Shown here: piece after piece, positions 7,634-16,662 of the stretch | Numbering within the stretch: position 1 is the stretch's first letter | How the letters are laid out: each line of letters begins with the position of its first letter | Program-made: the position numbers and the translations under genes | From: Rhizobium oryzicola | GTDB taxonomy: Bacteria; Pseudomonadota; Alphaproteobacteria; Rhizobiales; Rhizobiaceae | Reading direction: 5' to 3' | Length of the DNA: 64,000 bases | Assembly: GCF_030504645.1 (NCBI RefSeq) | Contig: NZ_JAUKWQ010000004.1 | Coordinates: 186,001-250,000 of the forward strand | Notes under the pieces: model-generated | What the model was told of the DNA's origin: nothing | The model's database searches: none | What the model saw: the letters and a program-made list of their open reading frames with translations, nothing else

Positions 7634-9166
7634 TTGTCCCGATTGATTGCCATCGCCCTTTCGACCCTTGTCGCATCGGGCTTTCCTGCTGTTTCCCAGG
7701 AGCGCCCCTCCCCTCATCGCGGACCGGAACGCGCGCAAGCGGCAGAGGCCAGCCCCGGGAAGGGAGAAGGTATATTTTCGCTGTTGCCCGCGGATTCAAC
7801 AAGCGAGCAGGTTCTCAACATCCCACAAGGCCCCCTGCCCTATACGGCCACCGCCGGCACCATCGAGTTGCGCGGACAGGATGGCGCCGTTAACGCCAAG
7901 ATCTTCTACACCGCCTATCGCGCCAAGGATCGTCCAGCCAATCGTCCCGTCACCTTTGCCTTCAATGGTGGGCCAGGTGCGGCATCCGCCTATCTGCACC
8001 TGGGTCTGGTTGGCCCGAAGATCCTTAGCTTTACCGGCGACAATGCTGATGGCACGCGGCCAGCGCTGCAGGATAATCCCGAAAGCTGGCTTGCCTTCAC
8101 CGATCTCGTGCTGATTGACCCCGTTGGCACCGGCTGGAGCCGCGCCGTCAATGACGACATGGCAGCGAAATTCTGGGGCGTGCGGCAGGATGCCGATGCG
8201 CTCGCCAAGGTCATCTCCCTATATGTTCAGAAGAACAACCTGATCGCGGCACCGAAATATCTGCTGGGCGAAAGCTATGGCGGCTTCCGGGCAGCAAAAG
8301 TCGCGCTCTCGCTGAAAAGCAGCCAGGGCCTGCTGGTGTCCGGCATCATCATGCTCTCGCCGCTGATCGACGGACGCTTCATTTTCGCGCGGGGCCAGGA
8401 TCCTTTGGCCGCCGCCCTGCAATTTCCCTCGCTGGCAGCGGGAGCGCTTGAGCGCAAGAATGCCTTCGATCCAGCAGAGGTTGCTAAGGCCGAGCAGTTT
8501 GCCATGACGGAGTATCTGGTGTCGCTCGCTGGTCCCTCCCCGACTGGAACTGCAGCGGATGCTTTCTTCGCAAAGCTATCCAACTGGACCGGCCTTTCCT
8601 TGGAAACTGTCCGGCGGACGCGTGGCTTTGTCGGGGATCTCTATTCGAAAGAGGCTGCGGGCGAAGGCAAGATCGTCAGTCCCTATGATGCCGGTTCTGG
8701 CGAAACCGACCCTTATCCGGAAGCAAGCTATGCGCAGAATGACGATCCCATTCTGGATGGCTATACGCGCGCCTATGGCGGTGCCTTCGTCGATTATGCG
8801 CTGAACACTCTGAAGTTCCGGACGGAGATGACCTATTCGCTTCTCAATGAGGACATCAACAGGCGCTGGGAATGGAATGGCGGGCGCGGCGGCGACAGCC
8901 GGGTTACGGCAAGTGTTACGACGGACCTGCGCGATCTCATGTCCACCATACCCTCGATGAAGCTGATGATCGCCCATGGCTATAGCGATACGCTGACGCC
9001 CTATGGAGCGGCACGCTATGTGCTGGATCATCTGCCGCCCGCTCTGGCGGAAAACCGTGCGGAGCTGAAAGTCTATCGCGGCGGGCACATGTTCTATACC
9101 CGCGACGATTCACGCCGAGCCATGTTTGAGGATGCTCAAACGTTTTATCAGTCAGGCTCAAAATAA
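7634..9166 (+). CDS. Secreted S10-type serine carboxypeptidase
   Basis: A 510-residue peptidase of the S10 (serine carboxypeptidase) family. The start is TTG 7634, seven bases after GGAGG (7622-7626). It begins LSRLIAIALSTLVASG, a clean signal peptide, whereas earlier in-frame codons give no signal peptide or ribosome site. Visible are FNGGPGAASA (oxyanion region), the nucleophile Ser214 in GESYGG, an Asp in HGYSDTLTPYGA, and the catalytic His in YRGGHMFY. It probably trims peptides in the periplasm. Its relation to the divergent DUF2946/PepSY genes is unknown. Confidence 0.85.
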   Translation: MSRLIAIALSTLVASGFPAVSQERPSPHRGPERAQAAEASPGKGEGIFSLLPADSTSEQVLNIPQGPLPYTATAGTIELRGQDGAVNAKIFYTAYRAKDRPANRPVTFAFNGGPGAASAYLHLGLVGPKILSFTGDNADGTRPALQDNPESWLAFTDLVLIDPVGTGWSRAVNDDMAAKFWGVRQDADALAKVISLYVQKNNLIAAPKYLLGESYGGFRAAKVALSLKSSQGLLVSGIIMLSPLIDGRFIFARGQDPLAAALQFPSLAAGALERKNAFDPAEVAKAEQFAMTEYLVSLAGPSPTGTAADAFFAKLSNWTGLSLETVRRTRGFVGDLYSKEAAGEGKIVSPYDAGSGETDPYPEASYAQNDDPILDGYTRAYGGAFVDYALNTLKFRTEMTYSLLNEDINRRWEWNGGRGGDSRVTASVTTDLRDLMSTIPSMKLMIAHGYSDTLTPYGAARYVLDHLPPALAENRAELKVYRGGHMFYTRDDSRRAMFEDAQTFYQSGSK

Positions 9167-9199
9167 AGGGGGAGAGACAAAGCCCCTCCCCTCCACTGA

Positions 9200-10405
9200 T
9201 CAGACGCGTTCCAGCGCGATGGCAATGCCCTGGCCGACGCCAATGCACATCGTCGCGAGCGCGTAACGCCCGCCTGTTTCACGAAGCTCCAGCGCTGCCG
9301 TGCCGGCGATACGCGCACCCGACATGCCAAGCGGGTGGCCCAGCGCAATCGCGCCGCCGTTGCGGTTGACGCGAGCGTCGTCATCGGCAATGCCGAGTTC
9401 CCGCAGCGTCGCGATGCCCTGGGATGCAAACGCCTCGTTCAGCTCGACCACATCAAGCAGCTGCTGCGAAAGCCCAAGCCGTGCCAGGAGCTTTTTCGAA
9501 GCTGGTGCCGGACCAATGCCCATGATACGCGGCGGAACGCCGGCCGTGGCGCCACCGATGACGCGGGCGATGGGGGTGAGGCCAAATTTTTTCACTGCTG
9601 CTTCTGATGCGATGATCAGTGCCGCCGCACCGTCGTTGACGCCGGAGGCATTGCCGGCGGTGACGGTCGCGCCATCCAACTTGTTGACCGGCTTCAGCTT
9701 GGCGAGCGCCTCGACAGAGGTTGCGCGCGGATGTTCGTCCCGATCCACAATCACAGGATCGCCTTTGCGCTGGGGCACGGTCACCGGTGTGATTTCCTTG
9801 GCGAGACGACCATTGGCCTGAGCCTCCGCGGCTTTAGCCTGGCTGCGCACGGCAAACGCATCCTGATCCTCACGGGAGACCTTGTAATCGATCGCGACAT
9901 TGTCGCCTGTTTCCGGCATGGAATCGACGCCGTACTGCTTCTTCATGAGCGGATTGACGAAGCGCCAGCCAATCGTGGTGTCGTAGATCTCGGCATTGCG
10001 CGAGAAGGCTGTTTCGGCCTTCGGCATCACGAAGGGTGCGCGGCTCATGCTTTCCACGCCGCCAGCGATCATCAGGTCGGCCTCACCCGCCTTGATGGCG
10101 CGCGCTGCGGTGATCACCGCGTCCATGCCGGAGCCGCAAAGACGATTGATTGTGGTGCCAGTGACTGAGACGGGCAGACCGGCCAGCAGCAACGACATGC
10201 GCGCGACGTTGCGGTTGTCTTCGCCGGCCTGGTTGGCGCAACCGAAAATGACATCCTCCACCGCTTCCCAATCGACTCCGCCATTGCGCTCGATCAGCGC
10301 CTTAAGCGGGATTGCTCCCAGATCATCGGCGCGCACGGAGGAAAGCGAACCGCCAAAGCGGCCGATCGGTGTGCGGATGTAATCGCAGATATAGGCTTCA
10401 GTCAT
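9200..10405 (-). CDS. pcaF: Beta-ketoadipyl-CoA thiolase
   Basis: A 401-residue thiolase that cleaves 3-oxoadipyl-CoA to succinyl-CoA and acetyl-CoA, the last step of the beta-ketoadipate pathway. It shows the nucleophilic Cys in [11 protein letters not shown] (near residue 90), [11 protein letters not shown], and the C-terminal CIGVGQGIA. The start at 10405 is seven bases after GAGG. The ATG six bases earlier is too close to that site. It follows pcaJ and pcaI on the same strand, which supports pcaF over a generic acetyl-CoA acetyltransferase. Confidence 0.92.
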   Translation of the reverse strand: MTEAYICDYIRTPIGRFGGSLSSVRADDLGAIPLKALIERNGGVDWEAVEDVIFGCANQAGEDNRNVARMSLLLAGLPVSVTGTTINRLCGSGMDAVITAARAIKAGEADLMIAGGVESMSRAPFVMPKAETAFSRNAEIYDTTIGWRFVNPLMKKQYGVDSMPETGDNVAIDYKVSREDQDAFAVRSQAKAAEAQANGRLAKEITPVTVPQRKGDPVIVDRDEHPRATSVEALAKLKPVNKLDGATVTAGNASGVNDGAAALIIASEAAVKKFGLTPIARVIGGATAGVPPRIMGIGPAPASKKLLARLGLSQQLLDVVELNEAFASQGIATLRELGIADDDARVNRNGGAIALGHPLGMSGARIAGTAALELRETGGRYALATMCIGVGQGIAIALERV

Positions 10406-10414
10406 GATCATTCC

Positions 10415-11104
10415 TCAAACTTGCGGCACGACGAGATCCGCGATCGGACCGTCCGTATGGAGCGGCGCACCTGTCATGGCCTGCAACTCCTCCAACGATA
10501 TCGCCGCCAGCTTTTCGCGCACGACGAAGCGTCCTTGCTTGATATCGATGACCGCATGGCTCGTATAGACCCGCGTAATGCAGCCGACGCCCGTCAGCGG
10601 GAAGGTGCATTTGTCGACCAGTTTCGGTTTTCCATCCTTGGTGACATGCTCTGTGATGACGAAGACCTGTTTTGCGCCGTGCACGAGATCCATTGCACCG
10701 CCAACGGCAGGCACGCCCTTGGAGCCGACGCGCCAATTGGCGAGATCACCGTTCTGCGCCACCTGATAGGCGCCAAGGATCGCGACATCCAGATGTCCGC
10801 CGCGCACCATGGCGAAGCTGTCGGCATGATGGAAAAAGGCAGCGCCCGGCTTCAGCGTCACCGCCTTCTTGCCGGCATTGATCAGATCCCAGTCTTCCTC
10901 GCCCGGTGCGGGGGATTCGCCGAAGTTCAGGATGCCGTTCTCGGTGTGGAAAATCGCCTGACGGCCCGGCGGCTGAAAGCGCGCCACCATTTCCGGAAAG
11001 CCGATGCCGAGGTTCACATAGGCGCCATCCTCGATATCCTGCGCCGCGCGCCAGGCAATTTGCGCATTGGAAAGCTTGATGTCTTCGCGTGTGTCGATCG
11101 TCAT
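10415..11104 (-). CDS. pcaJ: 3-oxoadipate CoA-transferase, beta subunit
   Basis: A 229-residue subunit of the succinyl-CoA:3-oxoadipate CoA-transferase, which activates 3-oxoadipate for thiolysis. The catalytic Glu is in TENGILNFG, preceded by NLGIGFPEMV, both family hallmarks. Its ATG overlaps the stop of pcaI by four bases (ATGA), so the subunits are translationally coupled. Acetoacetate CoA-transferase beta subunits look alike, but pcaF next door and the IclR regulator favour 3-oxoadipate. Confidence 0.92.
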   Translation of the reverse strand: MTIDTREDIKLSNAQIAWRAAQDIEDGAYVNLGIGFPEMVARFQPPGRQAIFHTENGILNFGESPAPGEEDWDLINAGKKAVTLKPGAAFFHHADSFAMVRGGHLDVAILGAYQVAQNGDLANWRVGSKGVPAVGGAMDLVHGAKQVFVITEHVTKDGKPKLVDKCTFPLTGVGCITRVYTSHAVIDIKQGRFVVREKLAAISLEELQAMTGAPLHTDGPIADLVVPQV

Positions 11105-11808
11105 ACGTAGGCCACCCCGGCTCGAATGAGCTCTTCTTCCTGCTGCGGGTTGGCGACTTCGACGACGCCGTTCACGAAGATGCCGGGGGTGACGACGTGC
11201 TCGGGATCGATGTCACCCGCCGTCACGATGCGGGAGACCTGCGCAATCGTCTTGGCAGCCGCCATGCACATCAAGGGATTAAAATTGCGACCGGCCTTGT
11301 TGTAGGTGAGATTGCCGTAGGTGTCGCCCAACTGCGCCTTGACGATCGCGAAATCTGCTTTCAGCCAGCGCTCCTGCACATAATGGCGGCCATCGAATTC
11401 CACGATGACCTTGCCTTCTGCCAGTTCGGTGCCGTAACCGGTTGGCGTGTAAAAGGCAGGGATACCCGCGCCGCCTGCACGGATGCGCTCAGCCAGCGTG
11501 CCCTGCGGCACAAGCTCCAGCTCGATCTCTCCCGCCAAATACCTGTCTGTAAATGCGCGGGGATCGGATGAGCGCGGGAAGGAGCAGATCATCTTGCGAA
11601 CCATGCCGGCATCAATCATCGCAGCAATCCCAATGCGTCCATTGCCGGCATTGTTGTTGATGACCGTCAGGTTCTTCGGGCCTCTGTCGATGAGCGCATG
11701 AATGAGTTCGATCGGCGCGCCGGATCCACCGAAACCTCCGATCATGACGGTGGCACCGTCATGGATCTCCGAGACGGCATCCGCCGTGCTCGCAATCGTC
11801 TTGTCCAT
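11101..11808 (-). CDS. pcaI: 3-oxoadipate CoA-transferase, alpha subunit
   Basis: A 235-residue alpha subunit partnering PcaJ, with the family opening MIGGFGGSGAPIELIHAL and the CoA-binding segment NNAGNGRIG. I use ATG 11808 (MDKTIAST). An upstream in-frame ATG adds 20 residues without homology-like character and runs into the promoter region. It is the first gene of the pcaIJF operon and is divergent from pcaR, the expected arrangement for regulation by an IclR-type activator. Confidence 0.92.
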   Translation of the reverse strand: MDKTIASTADAVSEIHDGATVMIGGFGGSGAPIELIHALIDRGPKNLTVINNNAGNGRIGIAAMIDAGMVRKMICSFPRSSDPRAFTDRYLAGEIELELVPQGTLAERIRAGGAGIPAFYTPTGYGTELAEGKVIVEFDGRHYVQERWLKADFAIVKAQLGDTYGNLTYNKAGRNFNPLMCMAAAKTIAQVSRIVTAGDIDPEHVVTPGIFVNGVVEVANPQQEEELIRAGVAYV

Positions 11809-11853
11809 CTTGGTTTCTCTCCCAATGAAACTGGCGGCACTAAGCGCCCTCAA

Positions 11854-11869
11854 GTTGCCAGCCGTCAAC
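11854..11869. promoter_or_regulatory. Degenerate copy of the palindrome found upstream of the amidase
   Basis: GTTGCCAGCCGTCAAC matches GTTGACAGCTGTCAAC at 14 of 16 positions. Two perfect copies of that sequence sit at 12701 and 12739. This copy lies in the pcaI leader, about 45 bases before the start codon. A shared regulator for pcaIJF and the amidase is possible. Confidence 0.4.
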
Positions 11870-11871
11870 TT

Positions 11872-11912
11872 TTTTGTGCGTTATTTGACATTTGTTCTTA
11901 TATCGCACAAAA
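11872..11912. promoter_or_regulatory. Inverted repeat spanning the pcaI-pcaR divergent promoter
   Basis: TTTTGTGCG (11872-11880) and CGCACAAAA (11904-11912) form a perfect 9-bp inverted repeat with a 23-base spacer. A TTGACA box (11885-11890) lies inside it, with CAAAAT 17 bases further toward pcaR. The placement fits an IclR-family operator controlling both directions. Binding by PcaR is inferred. Confidence 0.55.
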
Positions 11913-11937
11913 TGAATTCGCGTCTGGAGAGTTACGA

Positions 11938-12693
11938 ATGCGCGAGACGGATTTCATCGGCGGGCTTGCCAAGGGATTGAAGGTCATTGAAGCCTTTGGC
12001 GAAACACAGCCCCGGCTGACCATCACGGAAGCTTCAAAGCTGACGGGATTGGATCGAGCCACCGCCCGTCGCTGCCTTCTGACCCTCGCCGAACTGGGCT
12101 TTGCCCATTACGACGGGAAATTCTTCTCGCTGACGCCGCGCATCTTGCGCCTCGGTCACGCCTATCTGTCGGCCACTCCCCTGCCGCATGTTGTTCAGCC
12201 GTTCCTTGATCGTCTTTCTGAAGAGGTTGGGCAAAGCGCGTCGGTGAGTGTACTGGATGGCACGGAGGTCGTTTATGTCGCTCGCGCATCGCAACGCCGC
12301 GTCATGTCCATAAACTTGAGCCCCGGCAGCCGCCTGCCCGCCTATTGCGCCTCCATGGGCCGGGTCCTTCTCGCGCAGCTGCCTGAAGAAGAGGCGCGCG
12401 CACTCCTGAACCAATCCACCTTGCGCAGTTTCACGCCCAAGACGAAGACAGGTGTTGAAGAACTGGTGGAGGAAGTCCGGAAAATCCGAGCGCAGGGCTT
12501 TGCCGTCATCGATGAGGAACTGGAGCTCGGGCTTCGTTCGATCGCCGTGCCGCTCACCGATGCAAGGGGAAGAACGGTCGCCGCACTCAATATCGGCGCA
12601 CCGGCAGCACGCGTTGCGGCCAAAGAAATGGAGGCGCAGTTTCTCGCGCCACTGAGAACCGTTGCTCAGCAATTGCGACCTTTGCTGGGGTGA
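11938..12693 (+). CDS. pcaR: IclR-family regulator of the beta-ketoadipate genes
   Basis: A 251-residue IclR-type regulator. The N-terminal winged helix-turn-helix is in LTITEASKLTGLDRATARRCLLTLAELGF, followed by an effector domain with LSPGSRLPAYCASMGRVLLA. The start at 11938 (MRETDFIGGLAKGLKVIEAF) follows GGAGA. The longer reading frame extends into pcaI and is rejected. The strong resemblance to PcaR/PobR-type IclR proteins and divergence from pcaI support the name. The effector is probably 3-oxoadipate, known for PcaR but not shown here. Confidence 0.88.
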   Translation: MRETDFIGGLAKGLKVIEAFGETQPRLTITEASKLTGLDRATARRCLLTLAELGFAHYDGKFFSLTPRILRLGHAYLSATPLPHVVQPFLDRLSEEVGQSASVSVLDGTEVVYVARASQRRVMSINLSPGSRLPAYCASMGRVLLAQLPEEEARALLNQSTLRSFTPKTKTGVEELVEEVRKIRAQGFAVIDEELELGLRSIAVPLTDARGRTVAALNIGAPAARVAAKEMEAQFLAPLRTVAQQLRPLLG

Positions 12694-12700
12694 CCAGTCT

Positions 12701-12754
12701 GTTGACAGCTGTCAACCCAATCGTACGGGGCGGAATGCGTTGACAGCTGTCAAC
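12701..12754. promoter_or_regulatory. Two perfect copies of a 16-bp palindrome before the amidase
   Basis: GTTGACAGCTGTCAAC occurs at 12701-12716 and again at 12739-12754, 38 bases apart centre to centre, in the short gap between pcaR and the amidase gene. Each copy is fully self-complementary, the pattern expected for a dimeric repressor binding in tandem. The regulator is not obvious. A GntR-, TetR- or IclR-type protein could bind, and pcaR is the nearest regulator gene. Confidence 0.7.
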
Positions 12755-12827
12755 GTCGAAGAAGTGTTGCGCAGGAGAATAAAAGGCTCCAGCATGCGCT
12801 GAAAATCACACCCCATTAGAGGCCATC

Positions 12828-14183
12828 ATGCCAAGCCATATGACGATTAGGAACGCCGCGACCGAACTGGGCGCCGGAACGATGACGTCTACCAAATTGA
12901 CCGAAAGCGTATTGGAACGAATCAACGATCCCGCGGGCGAGGGATTGAAGGTTTACGTGCGCCGCAACGATCAGCGCGCCCGTCAGTTGGCCGAGGCGTC
13001 CGATCGGGTACAAGCCGCGGGCCATCGGCGTTCCCTATTGGAAGGCCTTCCCATTTCGGTCAAGGATCTCTTCGATATCTCCGGTGAAACGACCCTGGCG
13101 GGCAGCGTTGCCCTGAAGGATCGCGCGCCCGCCGCTACCGATTCACCTGTCGTACGGCGCCTCATCGCCGCTGGTGCCGTCATCACCGGCACGACCAATA
13201 TGAGCGAATTTGCCTTTTCCGGTCTCGGCCTGAACCCCCATTACGGCACCCCGCGAAATCCGTATGAAAGAGAGAAGGGCCGAGTGCCGGGCGGCTCTTC
13301 GTCCGGTGCGGCGATTTCGGTCACGGACGGTATGGCCGTAGCAGCCATCGGCACGGACACCGGCGGCTCCATCCGTATTCCATCCGCCCTGTGCGGGCTT
13401 ACCGGCTTCAAGCCAACGGCACGGCGCGTGTCTGCTGAAGGCGTGGTGCCCCTGTCCACAACACTGGATTCGATTGGCCCCCTCGCCCGTAGTGTGTCCT
13501 GCTGCGCCGTCGTCGATGCGGTGCTGACCGGGGATGACGCGCCGCTTCCGACAGCGCTACCCATTCGCGGCCTCCGACTGGGTGTGGTACGCACCGTCGT
13601 GCAGGATGACATGGATACACCTGTCGCGAAATCCTTTGACCGCGCGCTGAGCCTCCTTTCAGCCGCGGGTGCCGTCATCACGGAAATCGACATTCCCGAG
13701 TTTGCCGAACTCTCGCAGATCTATGCGCGGACCGGATTTGTGGCCGCTGAAGCCTTCCACTGGCACCAGGATCTCATTGCTGAGAAGGGACACCTTTACG
13801 ATCACCGGGTTCGCGCGCGCATCGAGCGCGGAAGGGAAATCTCCTCCGCACTTTATATCGAAGCCCTGCATACCCGCCGCTCCTGGCAGGAGAGGGTAGG
13901 GGAAAGAGTGGCTGGCTTTGATGCAATCGTGATGCCGACGGTGCCAATCATCGCACCCGAGATCGCACCCCTGGAAGCTGACGATGCGGCCTTCTTTGCC
14001 GCGAACGCACTCGTGCTTCGCAACCCGACTATGATCAACTTCCTGGATGGTTGCGCGCTTTCTTTACCGTGCCACACGCCGGGCGAGGCGCCGGTGGGGT
14101 TGATGCTGGCTGGAACAGCGATGCAGGACCGTCATATTCTGCGGGTCGGGCTTGCCGTTGAAGAGGTTTTGTCCTCGATTTGA
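12828..14183 (+). CDS. Amidase-signature family hydrolase
   Basis: A 451-residue cytoplasmic amidase-signature enzyme that hydrolyses a C-N amide bond. The Ser-cisSer-Lys triad is visible: Lys in ISVKDLFD (near residue 80), the Gly/Ser-rich GGSSSGAAISV, and the nucleophile Ser in GTDTGGSIRIPS. GatA-like proteins share this core, but GatB and GatC are not adjacent and the protein is shorter than GatA. It follows two strong palindromic operators and may be induced by its amide substrate, which is unknown. Confidence 0.85.
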   Translation: MPSHMTIRNAATELGAGTMTSTKLTESVLERINDPAGEGLKVYVRRNDQRARQLAEASDRVQAAGHRRSLLEGLPISVKDLFDISGETTLAGSVALKDRAPAATDSPVVRRLIAAGAVITGTTNMSEFAFSGLGLNPHYGTPRNPYEREKGRVPGGSSSGAAISVTDGMAVAAIGTDTGGSIRIPSALCGLTGFKPTARRVSAEGVVPLSTTLDSIGPLARSVSCCAVVDAVLTGDDAPLPTALPIRGLRLGVVRTVVQDDMDTPVAKSFDRALSLLSAAGAVITEIDIPEFAELSQIYARTGFVAAEAFHWHQDLIAEKGHLYDHRVRARIERGREISSALYIEALHTRRSWQERVGERVAGFDAIVMPTVPIIAPEIAPLEADDAAFFAANALVLRNPTMINFLDGCALSLPCHTPGEAPVGLMLAGTAMQDRHILRVGLAVEEVLSSI

Positions 14184-14258
14184 TGAGCCACATCGCCGGA
14201 TTGAAGCTTTATCCGCGACCCCCCGGTGAAATATGGCGCGGCAACAACCGCGTCATAG

Positions 14259-14274
14259 CATATTCATGAATATG
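14259..14274. promoter_or_regulatory. Perfect 16-bp palindrome upstream of the Ugp-type transporter
   Basis: CATATTCATGAATATG is fully self-complementary and lies 76 bases before the start of the binding-protein gene, in a 166-base gap. It is a candidate operator for the transporter operon. No regulator gene is adjacent. Confidence 0.5.
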
Positions 14275-14349
14275 AAATTTATCCTTCAAGCAGCATGGCT
14301 ATGAATCCGGCGCCCTGGATGGGGGCGGTCATTTCCCGGAGAGTGGATC

Positions 14350-15687
14350 ATGAAAAATAGCTGGTTGCTTGCGGCGGCGGTCGCCGCATCGTTCGTTTCG
14401 GCAGCACAGGCGCCTGCCCAGGCCGCCACGAAGTTTGAATTCTGGCACGGCCTGTCCGGCGACCTCGGCGAGCGCGTTCAGGAGGCCTGCAAGAAGTTCA
14501 ACGACTCGCAGAAGGATTTTGAGATCGTCTGCGTCTCGCAGAACGATTATGCAGCGACCCTGCAGAACACGATTGCCGCCTACCGCGCCAAGAAGCAGCC
14601 AGCAATCGCCCAGATCTATGATGCCGGCACGCTCGACATGATGCTGTCCAAGGCTTTCGTTCCGGCGAAGAAGCTGATGGCTGACAACGGCTACAACATC
14701 GACTGGAGCAACTATTTCCCCGGTATTGCCAACTACTACGCGACGGCCAGCGGCGAGCTTCTGTCCTTCCCGTTCAACTCCTCGACGGCTGTCATCTATT
14801 ACAACATGTCTGCCCTGGAAAAGGCTGGCGTGACCGCCAAGCCGGAAACCTGGGAAGACGTGGCCGATGCCGCCAAGAAGCTGAAGGCTGCCGGCTTTGA
14901 TTGCCCGATGGCATTCAACTTCGACACCTGGCCGACGATGGAACAGTTCTCCGCCATCCATGATCAGCCGATTGCAAGCCAGGCCAACGGCTACAAGAGC
15001 CTGAGCGCCGAACTCGTCGTCAACAAGACCAAGTTCATCGACGAACTGAAATTCTTCAAGAAGATGCAGGACGACAAGCTGCTCGTGGTCAAGACCAAGC
15101 AGCTCGGCATGGACCCGATCCCGGCCTTTGCATCGCAGGCCTGCCAGATCGCCATGAGCTCGATCGCTGACCACGGCACCGTAGGCAAGACGATTGCCGA
15201 AGGCGTGAAGTGGGATGTTGGCATGCTGCCGGTCTTCAAGGGTACGGAGCGCAAGAAGTCGCTGGTGGGCGGCGCTTCGCTCTGGGTTCTCGCAGGTCGC
15301 CCGGCTGAGGAATATAAGGGCGCTGCTGCCTTCCTGAACTTCATCGCCCAGCCCGACATGGTTCAGTGGTGGTCGACGGTCACCGGCTACATCCCGGTCA
15401 CCAAGACCGGTTTCGAAGCCATGAAGAAGAATGGCTTCTACGACAAGGCTCCGTACAAGGGCCGCGAAATCGCCATCGCCAGCCTTTCGCTGACCGAGCC
15501 GACCGAAAACACCCGCGGTATTCGCCTTGGCAACTTCACGCAGATCCGCAAGGAAGTTTCCACTGCCATGGAAGCCATCTTCATGCAGAACGCGGACATC
15601 CAGAAGGAAATTGACCAAGCTGTCGAGCGCTCCAATGTTGGTCTGCGCCGCTTCGAGCAGACCTATGCCGGCGAAAAGCTGAACTAA
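14350..15687 (+). CDS. ABC transporter binding protein, UgpB-like (family 1)
   Basis: A 445-residue periplasmic solute-binding protein with a signal peptide ending near AQAAT (residue 26). Overall layout is like UgpB, the glycerol-3-phosphate binding protein: FEFWHGLSG at the mature N-terminus, PFNSSTAVIYYN near residue 145, and GGASLWVLAGRP near 310. It feeds the two permeases downstream. Similarity at this level does not fix glycerol-3-phosphate as substrate, since rhizobial UgpB-like proteins include many sugar binders and the linked isomerase gene points to a sugar. Confidence 0.85.
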   Translation: MKNSWLLAAAVAASFVSAAQAPAQAATKFEFWHGLSGDLGERVQEACKKFNDSQKDFEIVCVSQNDYAATLQNTIAAYRAKKQPAIAQIYDAGTLDMMLSKAFVPAKKLMADNGYNIDWSNYFPGIANYYATASGELLSFPFNSSTAVIYYNMSALEKAGVTAKPETWEDVADAAKKLKAAGFDCPMAFNFDTWPTMEQFSAIHDQPIASQANGYKSLSAELVVNKTKFIDELKFFKKMQDDKLLVVKTKQLGMDPIPAFASQACQIAMSSIADHGTVGKTIAEGVKWDVGMLPVFKGTERKKSLVGGASLWVLAGRPAEEYKGAAAFLNFIAQPDMVQWWSTVTGYIPVTKTGFEAMKKNGFYDKAPYKGREIAIASLSLTEPTENTRGIRLGNFTQIRKEVSTAMEAIFMQNADIQKEIDQAVERSNVGLRRFEQTYAGEKLN

Positions 15688-15706
15688 GCCTCACGCCGTC
15701 CTTCGA

Positions 15707-15733
15707 GCCTGCCGGGTCACCCGGCAGGCTTTT
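15707..15733 (+). terminator. Strong hairpin after the binding-protein gene
   Basis: GCCTGCCGGG (15707-15716) and CCCGGCAGGC (15720-15729) form a 10-bp perfect stem with a TCA loop followed by TTTT. Such hairpins between binding-protein and permease genes usually stabilise the upstream mRNA and reduce transcription of the permeases. Confidence 0.8.
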
Positions 15734-15764
15734 CCCTTTGGTTCGAACCACCAAGTGATATTCC

Positions 15765-16655
15765 ATGGAAAAACGCGGCGCTTTTACAAGCTGGTGGCTG
15801 CCGATTGCCTTTGCGCTTCCGCAGTTCCTGCTGATCCTTCTTTTCTTCTACTGGCCTGCCGCGGCGGTCATCAAATGGGCATTCACGCTGGAGCCGCCCT
15901 TTGGTGGCAATGCCGAATTTGTTGGCTGGCAGAATTTCGCCCAGGTCTTTGCGGATCCGCTCTATTGGAATTCGGTCATTGTCAGCCTGATCTTCTCCCT
16001 GTCTGCGGCCCTGTTCGCAATTCTCATCGGCCTCGTGTTGGCGCTTGCCGTCGATCGCGAATTGCCCGGTTCGGGCTTCTTCCGCTTCATCTATATTCTG
16101 CCTTTCGCGATCGCAGGGCCGGCTGCGGGCATGGCGTTCCGCTTCATCTTGTCGCCGGAACGCGGGTTGATGGCGCTCGTCAACCAGTCCTATCCAGATT
16201 TCTGGAACCCGGGTAAGTATGGTAGCCATGCTCTGATCCTGGTCATTGTGATCTTCATCTGGAAATGGGCGGGCTATACCTTCATCTTCCTGCTGGCCGG
16301 TCTGCAATCCGTGCCGCGCTCACTGATGGAAGCCGCCGCGATCGATGGCTCCAGTCCACTTCGTCGCGCACTGGATATCCAGGTGCCGCTGTTGGCACCT
16401 ACGCTCTTTTTCCTGCTTGTCACCATGATGACCGAAGCCTTTGTCGGCTCCGATACCTTCGGCATCGTCCGCCACACGACCGACGGCGGGCCGAACCATG
16501 GTACCGAAGTGATGGTCTACCGCATCGTGGATGAAGCCTTCCACGGGCTGAACTATTCCGGAGCCTCGGCACAGAGCCTCGTGCTGATCGGCCTGATCAT
16601 GATTTTCACCTTCATCCAGTTCCGCTTCGTCGAGAAGCAAGTGCATTACAAGTGA
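15765..16655 (+). CDS. ABC transporter permease, UgpA-like
   Basis: A 296-residue inner-membrane permease with about six transmembrane segments and the MalF/UgpA-type EAA loop (LMEAAAIDGSSPLRRALDIQVPLL, near residue 190), which contacts the ATPase. The start has a poor ribosome site and lies 77 bases after the binding-protein gene, behind a hairpin, consistent with low expression relative to the binding protein. Confidence 0.88.
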   Translation: MEKRGAFTSWWLPIAFALPQFLLILLFFYWPAAAVIKWAFTLEPPFGGNAEFVGWQNFAQVFADPLYWNSVIVSLIFSLSAALFAILIGLVLALAVDRELPGSGFFRFIYILPFAIAGPAAGMAFRFILSPERGLMALVNQSYPDFWNPGKYGSHALILVIVIFIWKWAGYTFIFLLAGLQSVPRSLMEAAAIDGSSPLRRALDIQVPLLAPTLFFLLVTMMTEAFVGSDTFGIVRHTTDGGPNHGTEVMVYRIVDEAFHGLNYSGASAQSLVLIGLIMIFTFIQFRFVEKQVHYK

Positions 16656-16662
16656 GGGTGCC

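Noticed and set aside
12828..14183. Amidase gene as gatA of the tRNA amidotransferase
   Set aside because: The protein is shorter than GatA, gatB and gatC are not adjacent, and the gene has its own palindromic control region in a catabolic setting.
14329..15618. Open frame of 429 codons on the minus strand
   Set aside because: It is antisense to the UgpB-like gene, which has clear homology, a signal peptide and operon context.
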